Shown here piece after piece: positions 42,694-51,950 of a stretch of 64,000 nt of DNA. The translations under genes and the position numbers were made by a program. The notes below the pieces were generated by a model. The model searched no databases. It worked only from the letters and a program-made list of their open reading frames with translations, and was not told where the DNA came from. How positions within the stretch are numbered: position 1 is the stretch's first letter; each line of letters starts with the position of its first letter. The DNA comes from Sipunculus nudus (lineage: Eukaryota; Annelida; Sipuncula; Golfingiida; Sipunculidae): the NCBI GenBank assembly GCA_026874595.1, contig CM049309.1, forward strand, positions 29,205,033 to 29,269,032, in the 5' to 3' direction.

Positions 42694-42793
42694 GGGTTTG
42701 TATGGAGTGTTCGGTGCGTTTCGGAATTTGGGGGCGGTTCTGCGTGGTTCACCAGTTTTGGCGGCTCCAGACTTTTCTGTGCCTTTTAGTTTG

Positions 42794-43070
42794 TTCGCGT
42801 CTGTGCACGTTTATTGTTCTTTTCAATTGTTCGTAAAAGAGAATTTTCTAGAGTATTCGGATGAAAGGTTATGAAAAGAGGCTGTGTTTTGGGGCCGAGA
42901 GAGGGGTGAGGGAATATTCCAGCGGACACAGAAGCGTGTATGTCAGCTTGTGGGACCTATTCTAATAAGTGCGGCAATTATAGATTTTCTTCAGATTTTC
43001 TTATCGAATTGTGACGAATCTTATTTGGTCTTCAGTTTAATTTTCGGGATTGTTACTAGAGCTATACATT
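42794..43070 (+). repeat. Truncated 3' LTR fragment
   Basis: Matches 38059-38312 of the upstream LTR: GTTCGCGTCTGTGCACGT, GAGAATTTTCTAGAGT, GGACACAGAAGCGTGTATGT and GACGAATCTTATTTGGTCTT. It has lost both ends. It follows the reverse transcriptase relic directly, so RNase H and part of the LTR are deleted. Confidence 0.8.
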
Positions 43071-43149
43071 GGACGTTTTCCAATGGTGTTGTCATTGGCC
43101 ATCTTGACCTAGTTTTAAATGTTGGACATTTTCCACTGCCCTCCTAGAT

Positions 43150-43880
43150 CTCAACAGCCTGAACTTGAAATGGGATCTTCACGTGACAAGTTGGGTATGG
43201 TGCATGGCTTTATCATCCACCAGGAAATGTCAATATGCTTCCAATCTATTGCTCCTAGCGCATGAGGGAAGTTCCATCCAGTTCCTCCAAACGGTTGTGC
43301 AACTTCTTTTTTTTCATCTTGAGTAATAGGACATGATATTCCTTCCACGCTGTACTCACAGATGATGACCTCACTTCTGGTACAAGGAGGGAGATGGTGT
43401 TGTGTGGCACTCGCAAGCCGTACATCAGGCTCTTGTAGCCTGATCCGCGCAAGCCAAGCATCGTATAAATAGTGTGATAGCAAGTTTCGGCTCAGGGCCT
43501 ATCGGTAACACGTGTCCTTCTTGGCCAACCTATCAGAAAGCCTCTGTGCCATTTCTTGGAACATGTCAGGTGGAATCCTAAGAAAGTTTAAGAATGACTG
43601 TTTATCTTCGGCCTCAAGTTCATTCATAAGAAGGTCATAGTATCCAAAGTCTTTCCGTCTCTGGATCCAGGGTCTGACCCAATACCTCCTGTGTGCTTTC
43701 CTTCTTCTGTTTTGGTTGCAAGATCATCTTCAGCAGCATCTACCTCCGTCTGGTCGAGAAGTTTAACGTTTCTGGGTCTCTGAGCAGGAAGGTGAGCCAT
43801 GATGTTTCCATAAACAAAGAATTCTTGAGACTTTTCCAAAAGTGCAGAACCATTAGAATGTACACCCAAATCGCCATATG
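43150..43880 (-). pseudogene. PIF/Harbinger transposase relic (HARBI1-like)
   Basis: Minus-strand frames read YWVRPWIQRRKDFGYYDLL and EDKQSFLNFLRIPPDMF (43690-43560), YKSLMYGLRVPHNTISLLV (about 43440-43385) and NFPHALGAIDWKHIDI (about 43280-43230). They are in the order found in the DDE nuclease of Harbinger elements, which cuts and pastes DNA at TWA sites. The GAIDGKH motif, holding the first catalytic Asp, reads GAIDWKH. The rest of the catalytic domain is missing, and at least two frameshifts are present. No terminal repeats were identified around it. Confidence 0.8.
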
Positions 43881-44691
43881 TCCACCTTACTCGTATAGTT
43901 CTCGTATTTCAACCGTCATAACTCGTCATAACTTGTGCACATGTTGCGGTAACTTGTCTTGACTCGCCTATATTCTTACTTTTTCGTAGAAAAGTATTCA
44001 GTCTTCGAAAATGTGTGCTACAAAGACCGCACAGATGTCGATTAAAATCGTATTAAATAGACGATTTTCGAACTTGTGTCGCATCATTGTGAATAGAACT
44101 CGCACAGAGCTCGAGTAGGAGATGTACTGATGCCTCTATCATAAAAAAAGGCAAGCTTGTGGAGGTTTCGGTGAGTTATAACACCTGGTCAGAAAGCTCG
44201 GGAGAGTCTTCGCCGATTAACGCCGAGTTTAAACTCGGCAGCACTCCAAGTCTTTCGGCTTCCAACCCATGAAAGTGTGAGAGAGAGCCGCTTTAGATGT
44301 ACACTTTAGCTCAGATATCTGATTATCTGCATCTCGGGTATCTTATTATCTGCAACTGTTTGGGTCTATGCTTGTTTTGTTTAACGTAGGTTTCACATGT
44401 CTTCATGCACACGTGTTAATTTACCTAACCATGACTAATATAAATGTGCTAACATAGATACAATCAGCTGTGGAAAATGTGATAAATATACAATTTAATA
44501 AAATTACCGTAACAAGGGAGACCTTTAAATATGCATTACATAATCTAATGCAATGTCAGACAGTAGAATTTGATTTGATATTACCTAAATGTGGTATATA
44601 TGGTTGGTGTTGGTGTGAGTAAACATCGCATTTACTTAGGCTTCTGTTGTTACAGAGCATATCAAACGATGTGGAGACAGCATGGAAGGAG
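43881..44691. other. Unassigned DNA
   Basis: No gene, element end or repeat array recognised in about 0.8 kb before the 43-bp tandem repeat. Confidence 0.4.
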
Positions 44692-44863
44692 ACGGTGTAC
44701 TTGTGCGCAATTTCGTTTGGTAAGTGACCAGAAAACGGTGTACTTGTGCGCAATTTCGTTTGGTAAGTGACCTGGACACGGTGTACTTGTGCGCCATTTC
44801 GTGTGGTAAGTAACCTGGAGACGGTGTACTTGTGCGCAATTTCGTTTGGTAAGTGCCCTGGAC
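44692..44863 (+). repeat. 4 x 43-bp tandem repeat carrying GGTAAGT
   Basis: Units start ACGGTGTACTTGTGCGC at 44692, 44735, 44778 and 44821, with an exact 43-bp period. Each unit contains TTTGGTAAGTGACC or a close variant, i.e. a strong GTAAGT donor-like motif (one unit reads GTGGTAAGTAACC). Confidence 0.95.
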
Positions 44864-45990
44864 ACGATTCGAGCCCCGTCAATCTAAAAAGAGAAACCAC
44901 ATTTTAACCGTATTGGATCCTATTAGATGCATGAAGCAGTTACAATTTAAAAAAGGGAATTTTTTTGTTATGGAAGACTTCTACAAGTTTGGTCAAAGGT
45001 TGAGGTCCATACTCAAAATCGAATCAAGGGTGCAACAATTAACGACCGAGTGGCCAAATCAAGATGTGTAGTGTTTTTTTTAATCTGAGGATAAAACTGA
45101 AAAGATTAAAACACTGTTCTACTAAAAATGTAAAACAGCGGTAAATAATGGGGAAAACCCCGCCAGAATGCCAAAGGCTGAAAAATTCCACCATGAAAGT
45201 GCATGTTTGTTGATATATATGTTCGGTAAATATGTTTAAGCTCCTGCATCCCATCTGGACCAAAAGTAGAAACAGGGGGATTTTATTTAACTTATAGACT
45301 CTAATACTGTATACTATACTTTGTATGTATATATAATATTTAATATATTTAACATATTTGAGTTAAAGATGCAAACTTTATAATTTTTGCGATGTTGTCT
45401 TGTAGGAATAGCCCTCGTTTTGACCCTCGTGTTGCGGTTTTTTGCGGCCCCTGTGATTTGGATCCTCGTCATTGGTTGTGGCTTAGGGTCAGTTGCCGCT
45501 ACGGCCACCTGCTGGTATGTATACCCGCGCTGTCCAACCTGAAATACAAAATAACAATGTGGCTTGCAATTTGTGAGTGTATTTATGATCTAATGACAAT
45601 ATCAAATATTCAAAAAGAAAAAAAAAAGAGTGCTTCGCTCTCAAAATATGTATCAAACATCCTTTCACTCCTTTGACATGCGTCATGCAACTCGCCATTG
45701 GCATTGGGTTCTACCATCAAGATGGGCACAGAGCAAAGAAGTGTATTCAGACGAATCAGAGCGTGTTACCGCGCGTTACCGCGACATCCGCTCTCCCTGG
45801 TCTGATTACACCGGAATACGAGCTTGTTTTGGTCTGATTATTGGTCCTGTGCCAGAACAGGTGTTATCAAACCAAAGAGAGCAAGTGGCGCATGTATAAA
45901 ATTTGGAGCTGGATGCACAATGCGACACCACGTTGTCATTTATAATTGGTTTGAGTACACTCCTTTGTAATAATAATAATAAATTATTAT
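44864..45990. other. Unassigned DNA
   Basis: Short open frames without recognisable domains; no repeat array. It ends in an (AAT)n / TA-rich tract. Confidence 0.4.
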
Positions 45991-46005
45991 AATATATATA
46001 TAATA

Positions 46006-46053
<48 letters not shown>
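45963..46053. repeat. (AAT)n then (TA)n microsatellite
   Basis: AATAATAATAA followed by a TA-rich stretch and a pure TA run of about 40 bases. Confidence 0.9.
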
Positions 46054-46056
<3 letters not shown>

Positions 46057-46282
46057 TTACGAAGAGCTTAAGGGTATAGTTCTACCTACGAAACAGGCAT
46101 GGATGTGCTCCGCCTCACTAACAACGAAACCCGTTCTTAGTAACAAAGTAGCATACTGCCGATACCCACCATGTTAATACTAGTCCAGTGGACAATGGAC
46201 AACAAAACTTGCACTAAAATTTAAACCAGCGTCGTTATCGAATATTTTTTGCTTCTCCGCAATGATACAGTGCCTGTCCTAA

Positions 46283-46406
46283 GCGAGAGAGAGAGAGAGA
46301 GAGAAAGCTTTCCTGAGTTCATCGCCGATGTAAACGCTCCTGTGACACTCCCCGGTCGGAGAGAGAGAGAACGGGGGGGGGGGGGGGCGGGGGGGGGGGG
46401 GGGGGG
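46283..46406. repeat. GA repeats and interrupted poly-G
   Basis: A GA run at 46283-46302, a second GA run near 46360-46371, and a 33-base G tract broken by one C (46373-46406). The minus-strand reading gives runs of Pro, Ser and Leu that are not a protein. Confidence 0.9.
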
Positions 46407-46469
46407 AGTAAACCACATCAGGGGAATATCCCTGGTATAAGATGAATAAATAATATTCAAATTTGCATG

Positions 46470-46606
46470 ATGTCCGTACCCAAGCTTTGTGTATGTGTGT
46501 ATGGTGTGCAGTATTCTCTTCATGATACCCGTACCAAGCTTTGTTTGTGTTTGTGTGTGTGACGTTCAGTATTCCCTGGATTATGTTGGTACAAAGCATT
46601 GCACGT
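46470..46606 (+). repeat. Left part of a minisatellite
   Basis: Diverged units with GTACCAAGCTTTG, GTGTGTGTGACG, TTCAGTATTCCCTGGAT and ACAAAGCATTG landmarks. They match the array at 47086-47600; the two parts are separated by the LTR. Confidence 0.75.
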
Positions 46607-47085
46607 TGTTACAGATGTCTGTATTATTGTGAGCAGGAGTGTTGTTGACACTTGATTCGTGTGGCGCGGCCGTGGGTCGTTGCTGTAGCAACCTCGCCTG
46701 GCAGAAGATTTACGGAAACTGTTCATCTGGATTATATGTTTTAAAGGACTTATTGAGCTGTGACAGTGGTGGTATCCAGAAAAGCCTAGGATCCGGAAAC
46801 TCGATCGGGTACTGTACACTTTATTTTATTACTGTGTAATTGTATTGATTTACTGTTATACTGTTGTTATACTGTGTAATTGTAATGATTTACTGTATTG
46901 TAATGTTAGGACTGTTTTAAGAATAAATTATAATTTTTTGTTAACAAAAAACCACTGACTTCTTTATTCATTCCCCTAAACAGTTCACGCTACCTAGTGT
47001 TACATTATCTTATTTTTTTTTATCTCCGTAACAAAATTTATGCTCGTCACAATTACGTGATCTGTTGTCATTAGGTTCCGTAACA
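46607..47085 (+). mobile_element. Internally deleted solo LTR, Gmr1-like family
   Basis: From about TGTTACAGATG to GGTTCCGTAACA. It matches 37909-38696 at both ends (AACCTCGCCTGGC block; GCTGTGACAGTGGTGGTATC to the 3' end) but lacks about 360 bp in the middle. It sits inside a minisatellite, dividing it. No target duplication could be confirmed because the host array is repetitive. Confidence 0.75.
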
Positions 47086-47600
47086 ATGTGTGTGTATTCG
47101 TGTGACGTTCAGGTTCCCTGCATGGATGATGCCCGTTCGAAGCACTGTGTGTGTGTATGTGTGTTGTTCATTATTCCCTGGATGATGTCAGTACGAAGCA
47201 TTGTGTGTGTGTCGTTCATAATTCCCTGGATGATGTCAGTACGAAGCATTGTGTGTGTGTCGTTCATTATTCCATGGATGATGTCAGTACGAAGCATTGT
47301 GTGTGTGTGTCGTTCATTAATTCTTGGATGATGTCAGTACGAAGCATTGTGTGTGTGTCGTTCATTATTCCCTGGATGATGTCAGTACGAAGTATGTGTG
47401 TGTGTCGTTCATTGTTCCCTGGATGATGTCAGTACGAAGCATTGTGTGTGTGTCGTTCATTATTCCCTGGATGATTTCAGTACAACACATTGTGTGTATG
47501 ACGAGCAGTATTCCCTGAATGATGCCAGACGAAGCATTGTGGGCCTGCGTGTATTAATGTGACGTTCAGTATTCCTTGGATGATGCCTGTTCGAAGCATT
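47086..47600 (+). repeat. About 56-bp minisatellite, about 9 units
   Basis: Units read GTGTGTGTCGTTCATTATTC, then CCTGGATGATGTCAGTACGA, then AGCATTGT, with length variation in the GT part. Repeated plus-strand frames (DDVSTKHCVCV-type) are artefacts. The left continuation is at 46470-46606. Confidence 0.9.
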
Positions 47601-47859
47601 CATTTTGTTCCTTTGTCATAGTATCTTTTTTCTGCCATTTTTGCCTCTCGCGGAGCATCGTCTGTGCTCTTATTACACTAGGTTGTAGCAAGGATTTTGG
47701 GGTCGGTAAAATGAAGCAAAGCAGTCTACTCATCGATCAGTGACTGATATGGAGTGTATTGCAAACCACTATCAGGGGTATTACTGTACTCCAAGAGTGC
47801 TAATTGAGGATCCCGATTGTCATCATCTGCCTTTTTAAGGATATTTTGATGCTTGATGT

Positions 47860-48720
47860 TGTTACCTGAAAACCCAGCTGCTGTTAAAACTCCAGAAATT
47901 CCTTACTGGCAAAAGACATGTGGTCACCGACAAATTCCTGCGAAATGCCATGGCGTGCAAAAATGTTTTTGAGTGCTGTATGACTGATTTTGCAGTTTTA
48001 TCTGAAAGCTGGCAGATTTCTGAGTATTTAGAGTAGTAATCTACTACCACTAAGAAGTCATTGTTTTTGTAGGTCATAATGTCCATCCCCACTTTCATGA
48101 ACGGGGTACATCATGAGGGATAATTAGCTCCCTCTGGGTAGTCCTGCTAGACGTAAGGCATATCTGACATCCGGCTACTGTATTATCAATATCGCTTGCC
48201 ATTCTTGGCCAATACATGACAATTCGAGTCCTAGCTTTGCACTTTTCTTCACCAAAGGACCTTCATGTATGAGCTGTTACACAGCTTGTTGTAACAACGC
48301 TGGTATGAGTTCTTTGTCTCCTTTGAATATAACACCATCGGCATGGTGCAACTCGTTTCTGATTTTTAAATTTGTGCAATAGTGTTACTTTTTTTGTCTT
48401 TGGCCAGCCTGTAACAATGTCTTCTTTCACAAACTTAAATGCAGTGTCTTTCACGTTTGCTTCAGCAAGATCTGCAAATTAATCGGCACTAATGGGAGCT
48501 TTTGCTATAAGCGCGTGAACAACCGTTGTTGTGTTTTTCCTCAAGAACGGTGTCTTTGATGAATGCCCTTTATAGCGTGTCAGCCACATACTTGTGCTTG
48601 CGTGGTAGCGCCAGATCGGCCCTCTGCAATATGGCCAGATTACTGCGTGGACATCTAACTCTGAGGATCGCATTATAAGGCCACATGAGGATGCAAATAT
48701 TTTCGTCATTTTTGACAACG
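47860..48720 (-). pseudogene. Gypsy RNase H-integrase junction and integrase fragment
   Basis: Residues ALPRKHKYVADTL near 48600 are the end of the RNase H region. Farther on, GMDIMTYKNNDFLVVVDYYSKYSEI (48088-48014) is the first part of the integrase catalytic core with its first Asp. Intervening zinc-domain residues are scattered in broken frames. The core stops before the second Asp and Glu. Confidence 0.7.
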
Positions 48721-48879
48721 CCTCATTGCTTACAAGTATCGTGTCACTTCAAATAAACCCACTAGACCTTTTAATGAGTTTCTTTTCTCTCCAACGACAC
48801 CTACCATGTGTGTGAAATATTCCGTTATAACCCAATATATTCGTATATTGTTCTGCATGTATAGGAGATTTCTGCCTGC

Positions 48880-49386
48880 GGTCTGCCTGCTGACTGTATG
48901 CGCTATGACACGGTTATAAAGCCTCGACTTGCAGGGCGGTTCTAAATTTGGCTTGTGTCACGACTCAGTAGGGGGCCCTAACTGAGTCGTGTTTGTCACG
49001 GCTACTTGCGTGGCACAGTAGACTCTCAGGTCATATGACTGTAAGCGTATCATCATGCGTTGAAATCTTGGTGGTGATTTACACTAGTTACAGAATGGCG
49101 TCATTAGAACACTTTCTAGAGGCTTAAGGTCTGTGTTCTTGTATGCCTTTCTTACCCCAGATATTCTGGTTGAACTTGTTGCACACAAAGCACATGGCCA
49201 ACATTTCATTCTCAATCTGACCGTAATTGGCTTCAGCTGATGATAACGACTTTTAATTAACTGTTCGCAACTGGTTTGCCTTGTTGCATGAGACATGCAC
49301 CCAGTCCATGTTGTGATGCATCACACTGGATAGTAACTAGATTTTTTGACGTCGTAATAAGCTAATACTGGCTTGCTAGTGAGAAT
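48880..49386 (-). pseudogene. Gypsy RNase H fragment
   Basis: Minus-strand reading gives VTIQCDASQHGLGACLMQ near 49330-49275 (the DAS catalytic motif of RNase H) and NEMLAMC near 49210, in mixed frames. It removes the RNA strand during reverse transcription in live elements. Confidence 0.65.
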
Positions 49387-49830
49387 TTACTTCAAGTGAT
49401 TTAACGCTTGCTCATGCTCAGGGTGCCAACACCACATATCAGCTTTATTCAGCAGCTCTCTGAGTGGAGCTGTGATAGCAGATTTATTTGGAATGTACTG
49501 TGAGAGATATTTAATCGTGCCCAGAAGGCGCTTAAGTGACTGTATATCTGTTGGCCTGGGCATTTCCAGAATTGCTCGAATATTGAGCGCACTTGGTTTG
49601 AGGCCATTAGCTGAGAATATGTTTCCCATGTATTCAACTTCACTTACTTTGTATTGAACCTTGTCCTTGTTGAAACGAACGCCTTTGGCTCGCGCTCTGT
49701 CTAGTACTTTGCACGGGACTGCATCATGCTCGACCTCATCAGATGCTGCAATAATCATGTCATCAGCTATCACATGTACACCTTCTCTATCACCAAATGT
49801 CTCTTCATTGTGTTTCTGCATTGCCTCCAC
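49387..49830 (-). pseudogene. Gypsy reverse transcriptase C-terminal fragment
   Basis: An open frame of 147 residues includes VIADDMIIAASDEVEHD (catalytic region; the usual YxDD or VDD tyrosine position is Ile-Ala), EVEYMGNIFSANGLKPS, and LLGTIKYLSQYIPNKSAITAPLRELL, the thumb and connection typical of Gypsy pol. It should be followed by RNase H, which it is. The N-terminal half of the polymerase is missing. Confidence 0.85.
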
Positions 49831-49858
49831 TCATAGGCTACGGAATAGTTTTGAAGGT

Positions 49859-49892
49859 GGGGGGGGGGGGGGGCGCACTTTGGGTATATAGG

Positions 49893-49947
<55 letters not shown>
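49859..49947. repeat. Poly-G followed by (TA)n
   Basis: 15 G at 49859-49873, then GGCCAATATA and a TA run to about 49947. It sits exactly where the Gypsy pol relic is cut. Confidence 0.9.
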
Positions 49948-49949
<2 letters not shown>

Positions 49950-51410
49950 TAGTTTTTTAGCTTTTTAAAAGTAAAAAGTGGGGCATATTGTGCAAAGAAA
50001 GTGCCTGAAAGGGGGTGGGTGTGGGAGGCGGTATCCCCCTCTCACAGTTTGGAAAATTTTGAAAAAATAAAACATAAAAAATGCATTTTTAGTGCAGTAT
50101 TTTGACCAATTTCCTATTTTTAATCACATGCAACACCACACAAAAAATGATTATATATTTAATTTACAGAATGATGTGTGCCAAATTGATAATATTTATA
50201 CCATAATATAGTCTTCGTCAAATCTTAATAAAAACTTCAGATCCGTTACTGGGATTTTAATTTTACTCCACCATTGGTGTGTAGGGTATAAAGCACGAAA
50301 CAAATAGGCAAAGGATATATAACTTTTTCAAACTTACTTGAAGTTTAAGTTGTAACTATCAAATAAATATTACCATGAACAATTAATTTACAGAAAACTG
50401 AACACATGTCAGTTATATATAAATAAACATTGAGCAATACAAAAAAAATATTGATATATTCCAAAGCAGACCTGTCTATAAGGTTATCAGTTTTAAAATT
50501 AATTACGCATACAAGTAGAATGAATTTCCAACTGTTCTCACTTAAATGAATTACATTATATTCTATTCCCTTATCTGTTAAAATTACACAGTAATGACCT
50601 ATATTACTTTACATACTAAATTAAGAAATTAAGTTACAGTTGTTTTCATGTGAGGCATGTAGACTGAGAAGAAATACAATGGATTTTCCATCCAAATAAT
50701 GGAACTTACATAATTTCACACAGAAAGATCACACCTATATCTCCACCACTGGGCCAAAAAGTGTGTGTGTGTGTGGGGGGGGGGGGGTAAAGCCTATGCT
50801 GGTATATATTTATATATATATATATATATTATATATATATATATATATTTATTTATATATAATACATTGGGGGGGGGGGGGGGAGAGTAGACCAATATAT
50901 GGTACTCCAAGTACTGAGGGCACAAAGCGCCCGAACGGAGGAGGGTAATTATTATAGGTGAGAAATAGAGTGAATTTGTTAATGATTTAAAGAGCTGATT
51001 AAAAGAAAACTGTTTACGCCAGTCTGGTGAAGTCCAGTTTTCCCAAAAAGTTTCAATTAAGTATGCCTACATGAAAAAGTAGGAGGGCCAAATCATCGCG
51101 CCAAAGCATTCATTTATAATCAAATAAACATGTTACTTGCACACATTTGGTTGCAACTCCAGTTTCATGCACAGCAGTGACAAATGTTATTTCCGACAAA
51201 TGTTATACACTTGAGTAGAAAAATTAGAAAACAAATTTATTCTTCCCCCCCCCCCCCCCCACACCTTCTCCGGATATATAGTCAGGTGCTATTTAATCTG
51301 AGCTTCACAGGTCTCAGAGCTCAGGGTTCCAATTTGCTTTAATGAGTTACTGCAAGTGTCTGGAATTGGTGGCAGAACATAGGACAGCTAAAAGGCCATA
51401 GCTGGTTATA
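49948..51410. other. Unassigned DNA with poly-G/C and TA tracts
   Basis: Contains GT plus G13 (50761-50787), TA tracts (50805-50862), G15 (50869-50883) and C16 (51245-51260). No coding signal was recognised. Confidence 0.45.
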
Positions 51411-51441
51411 TAGCTCAGATGACTTACAGTCAGCTGAGCTA
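51411..51441 (+). repeat. Orphan family C end hairpin
   Basis: TAGCTCAGATGACT and AGTCAGCTGAGCTA pair with one mismatch around TAC, nearly identical to the hairpin at 6168-6198. The expected 5' element end upstream was not identified. Confidence 0.8.
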
Positions 51442-51713
51442 AAAACTTATAGTCTACTAGTAGCTTATTTATTTAGAACTTAAAGGAACAAAATATAATT
51501 TTACATACCTCACTGGGTTACAGGTGGCATCTTGAGATTTGACAAAGAAGTCAGATACCTTCTGCTTTTTGCTAGATGCCATTAAAACACTATACACACT
51601 GACTGTAGACATGTCTTTTAAGCTTCAATATCAGACAGTAAATGTGACTGTGACTGACCAGCAAGACAGTTTATGAATAGCAAAGATGTCCGACCTACAT
51701 GATCTGGACAGTC
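51442..51713. other. Spacer
   Basis: AT-rich, nothing recognised; if the candidate exon is real this is its 3' flank on the minus strand. Confidence 0.3.
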
Positions 51714-51905
51714 TCACACTTCAGGGTGCAAGGACCAAATGGGGTCAATGACAAAATTGTGGGTACTACCACCTCTGCCGCCAAAAATGTAGCCATGAGC
51801 GTTTAAGTCAACACTTGAAGTACATCCAGTTTCATCTGCCTGACCAGCGTGAGCACCCCAGACGCAACAGTCTTGATGACCAATAGGTCCCAGGAGTCTC
51901 AGCTT
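51714..51905 (-). CDS. Candidate terminal exon, unknown protein
   Basis: On the minus strand a possible acceptor (ATACTCTACAG at about 51906-51916) precedes an open segment of about 64 codons. It reads KLRLLGPIGHQDCCVWGAHA, then GQADETGCTSSVDLNAHGYI, then FGGRGGSTHNFVIDPIW, and ends in TGA at 51714. It is Gly- and Cys-rich with balanced codon composition, unlike the low-complexity frames around it. I do not recognise the family. It might be the last exon of a host gene, a pseudogene fragment or a chance frame; the acceptor has a weak pyrimidine tract. Confidence 0.3.
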   Translation of the reverse strand, partial: KLRLLGPIGHQDCCVWGAHAGQADETGCTSSVDLNAHGYIFGGRGGSTHNFVIDPIWSLHPEV

Positions 51906-51950
51906 CTCTGTAGAGTATTTCCAACAGGACACATAAAATCATATAATATA

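Larger units (their letters stand above)
37909..43070 (+). mobile_element. Decayed Gmr1-like Ty3/Gypsy element
   Basis: LTR 37909-38696, then gag (38820-39800), an acidic linker (39883-40290), protease (40324-40704), integrase N-terminus (about 40870-41190), integrase C-terminus (41230-41670), reverse transcriptase (about 41960-42693) and a fragment of a 3' LTR (42794-43070). Integrase before reverse transcriptase is the order of the Gmr1 clade of Ty3/Gypsy elements (and of Copia), unlike ordinary Gypsy. The integrase catalytic core, the YxDD part of the reverse transcriptase and RNase H are missing, and frames are broken. It cannot be active. Confidence 0.8.
47800..49835 (-). mobile_element. 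Gypsy pol relic, minus strand
   Basis: A 5'-truncated Ty3/Gypsy element: reverse transcriptase C-terminal half, RNase H and part of integrase in the normal Gypsy order. LTRs, gag and protease were not found. Its upstream end stops at a poly-G/(TA)n tract (49859-49947). Multiple stops and frame changes make it dead. Confidence 0.75.

Noticed and set aside
42884-43147. An 87-codon plus-strand frame as a host protein.
   Set aside because: It lies mostly in the truncated LTR fragment and has no domain.
47065-47518. Plus-strand frames with repeated CVCVSFIIPWMMSVRSI-type segments resembling a membrane protein.
   Set aside because: They reproduce the 56-bp minisatellite in successive frames and have no independent support.
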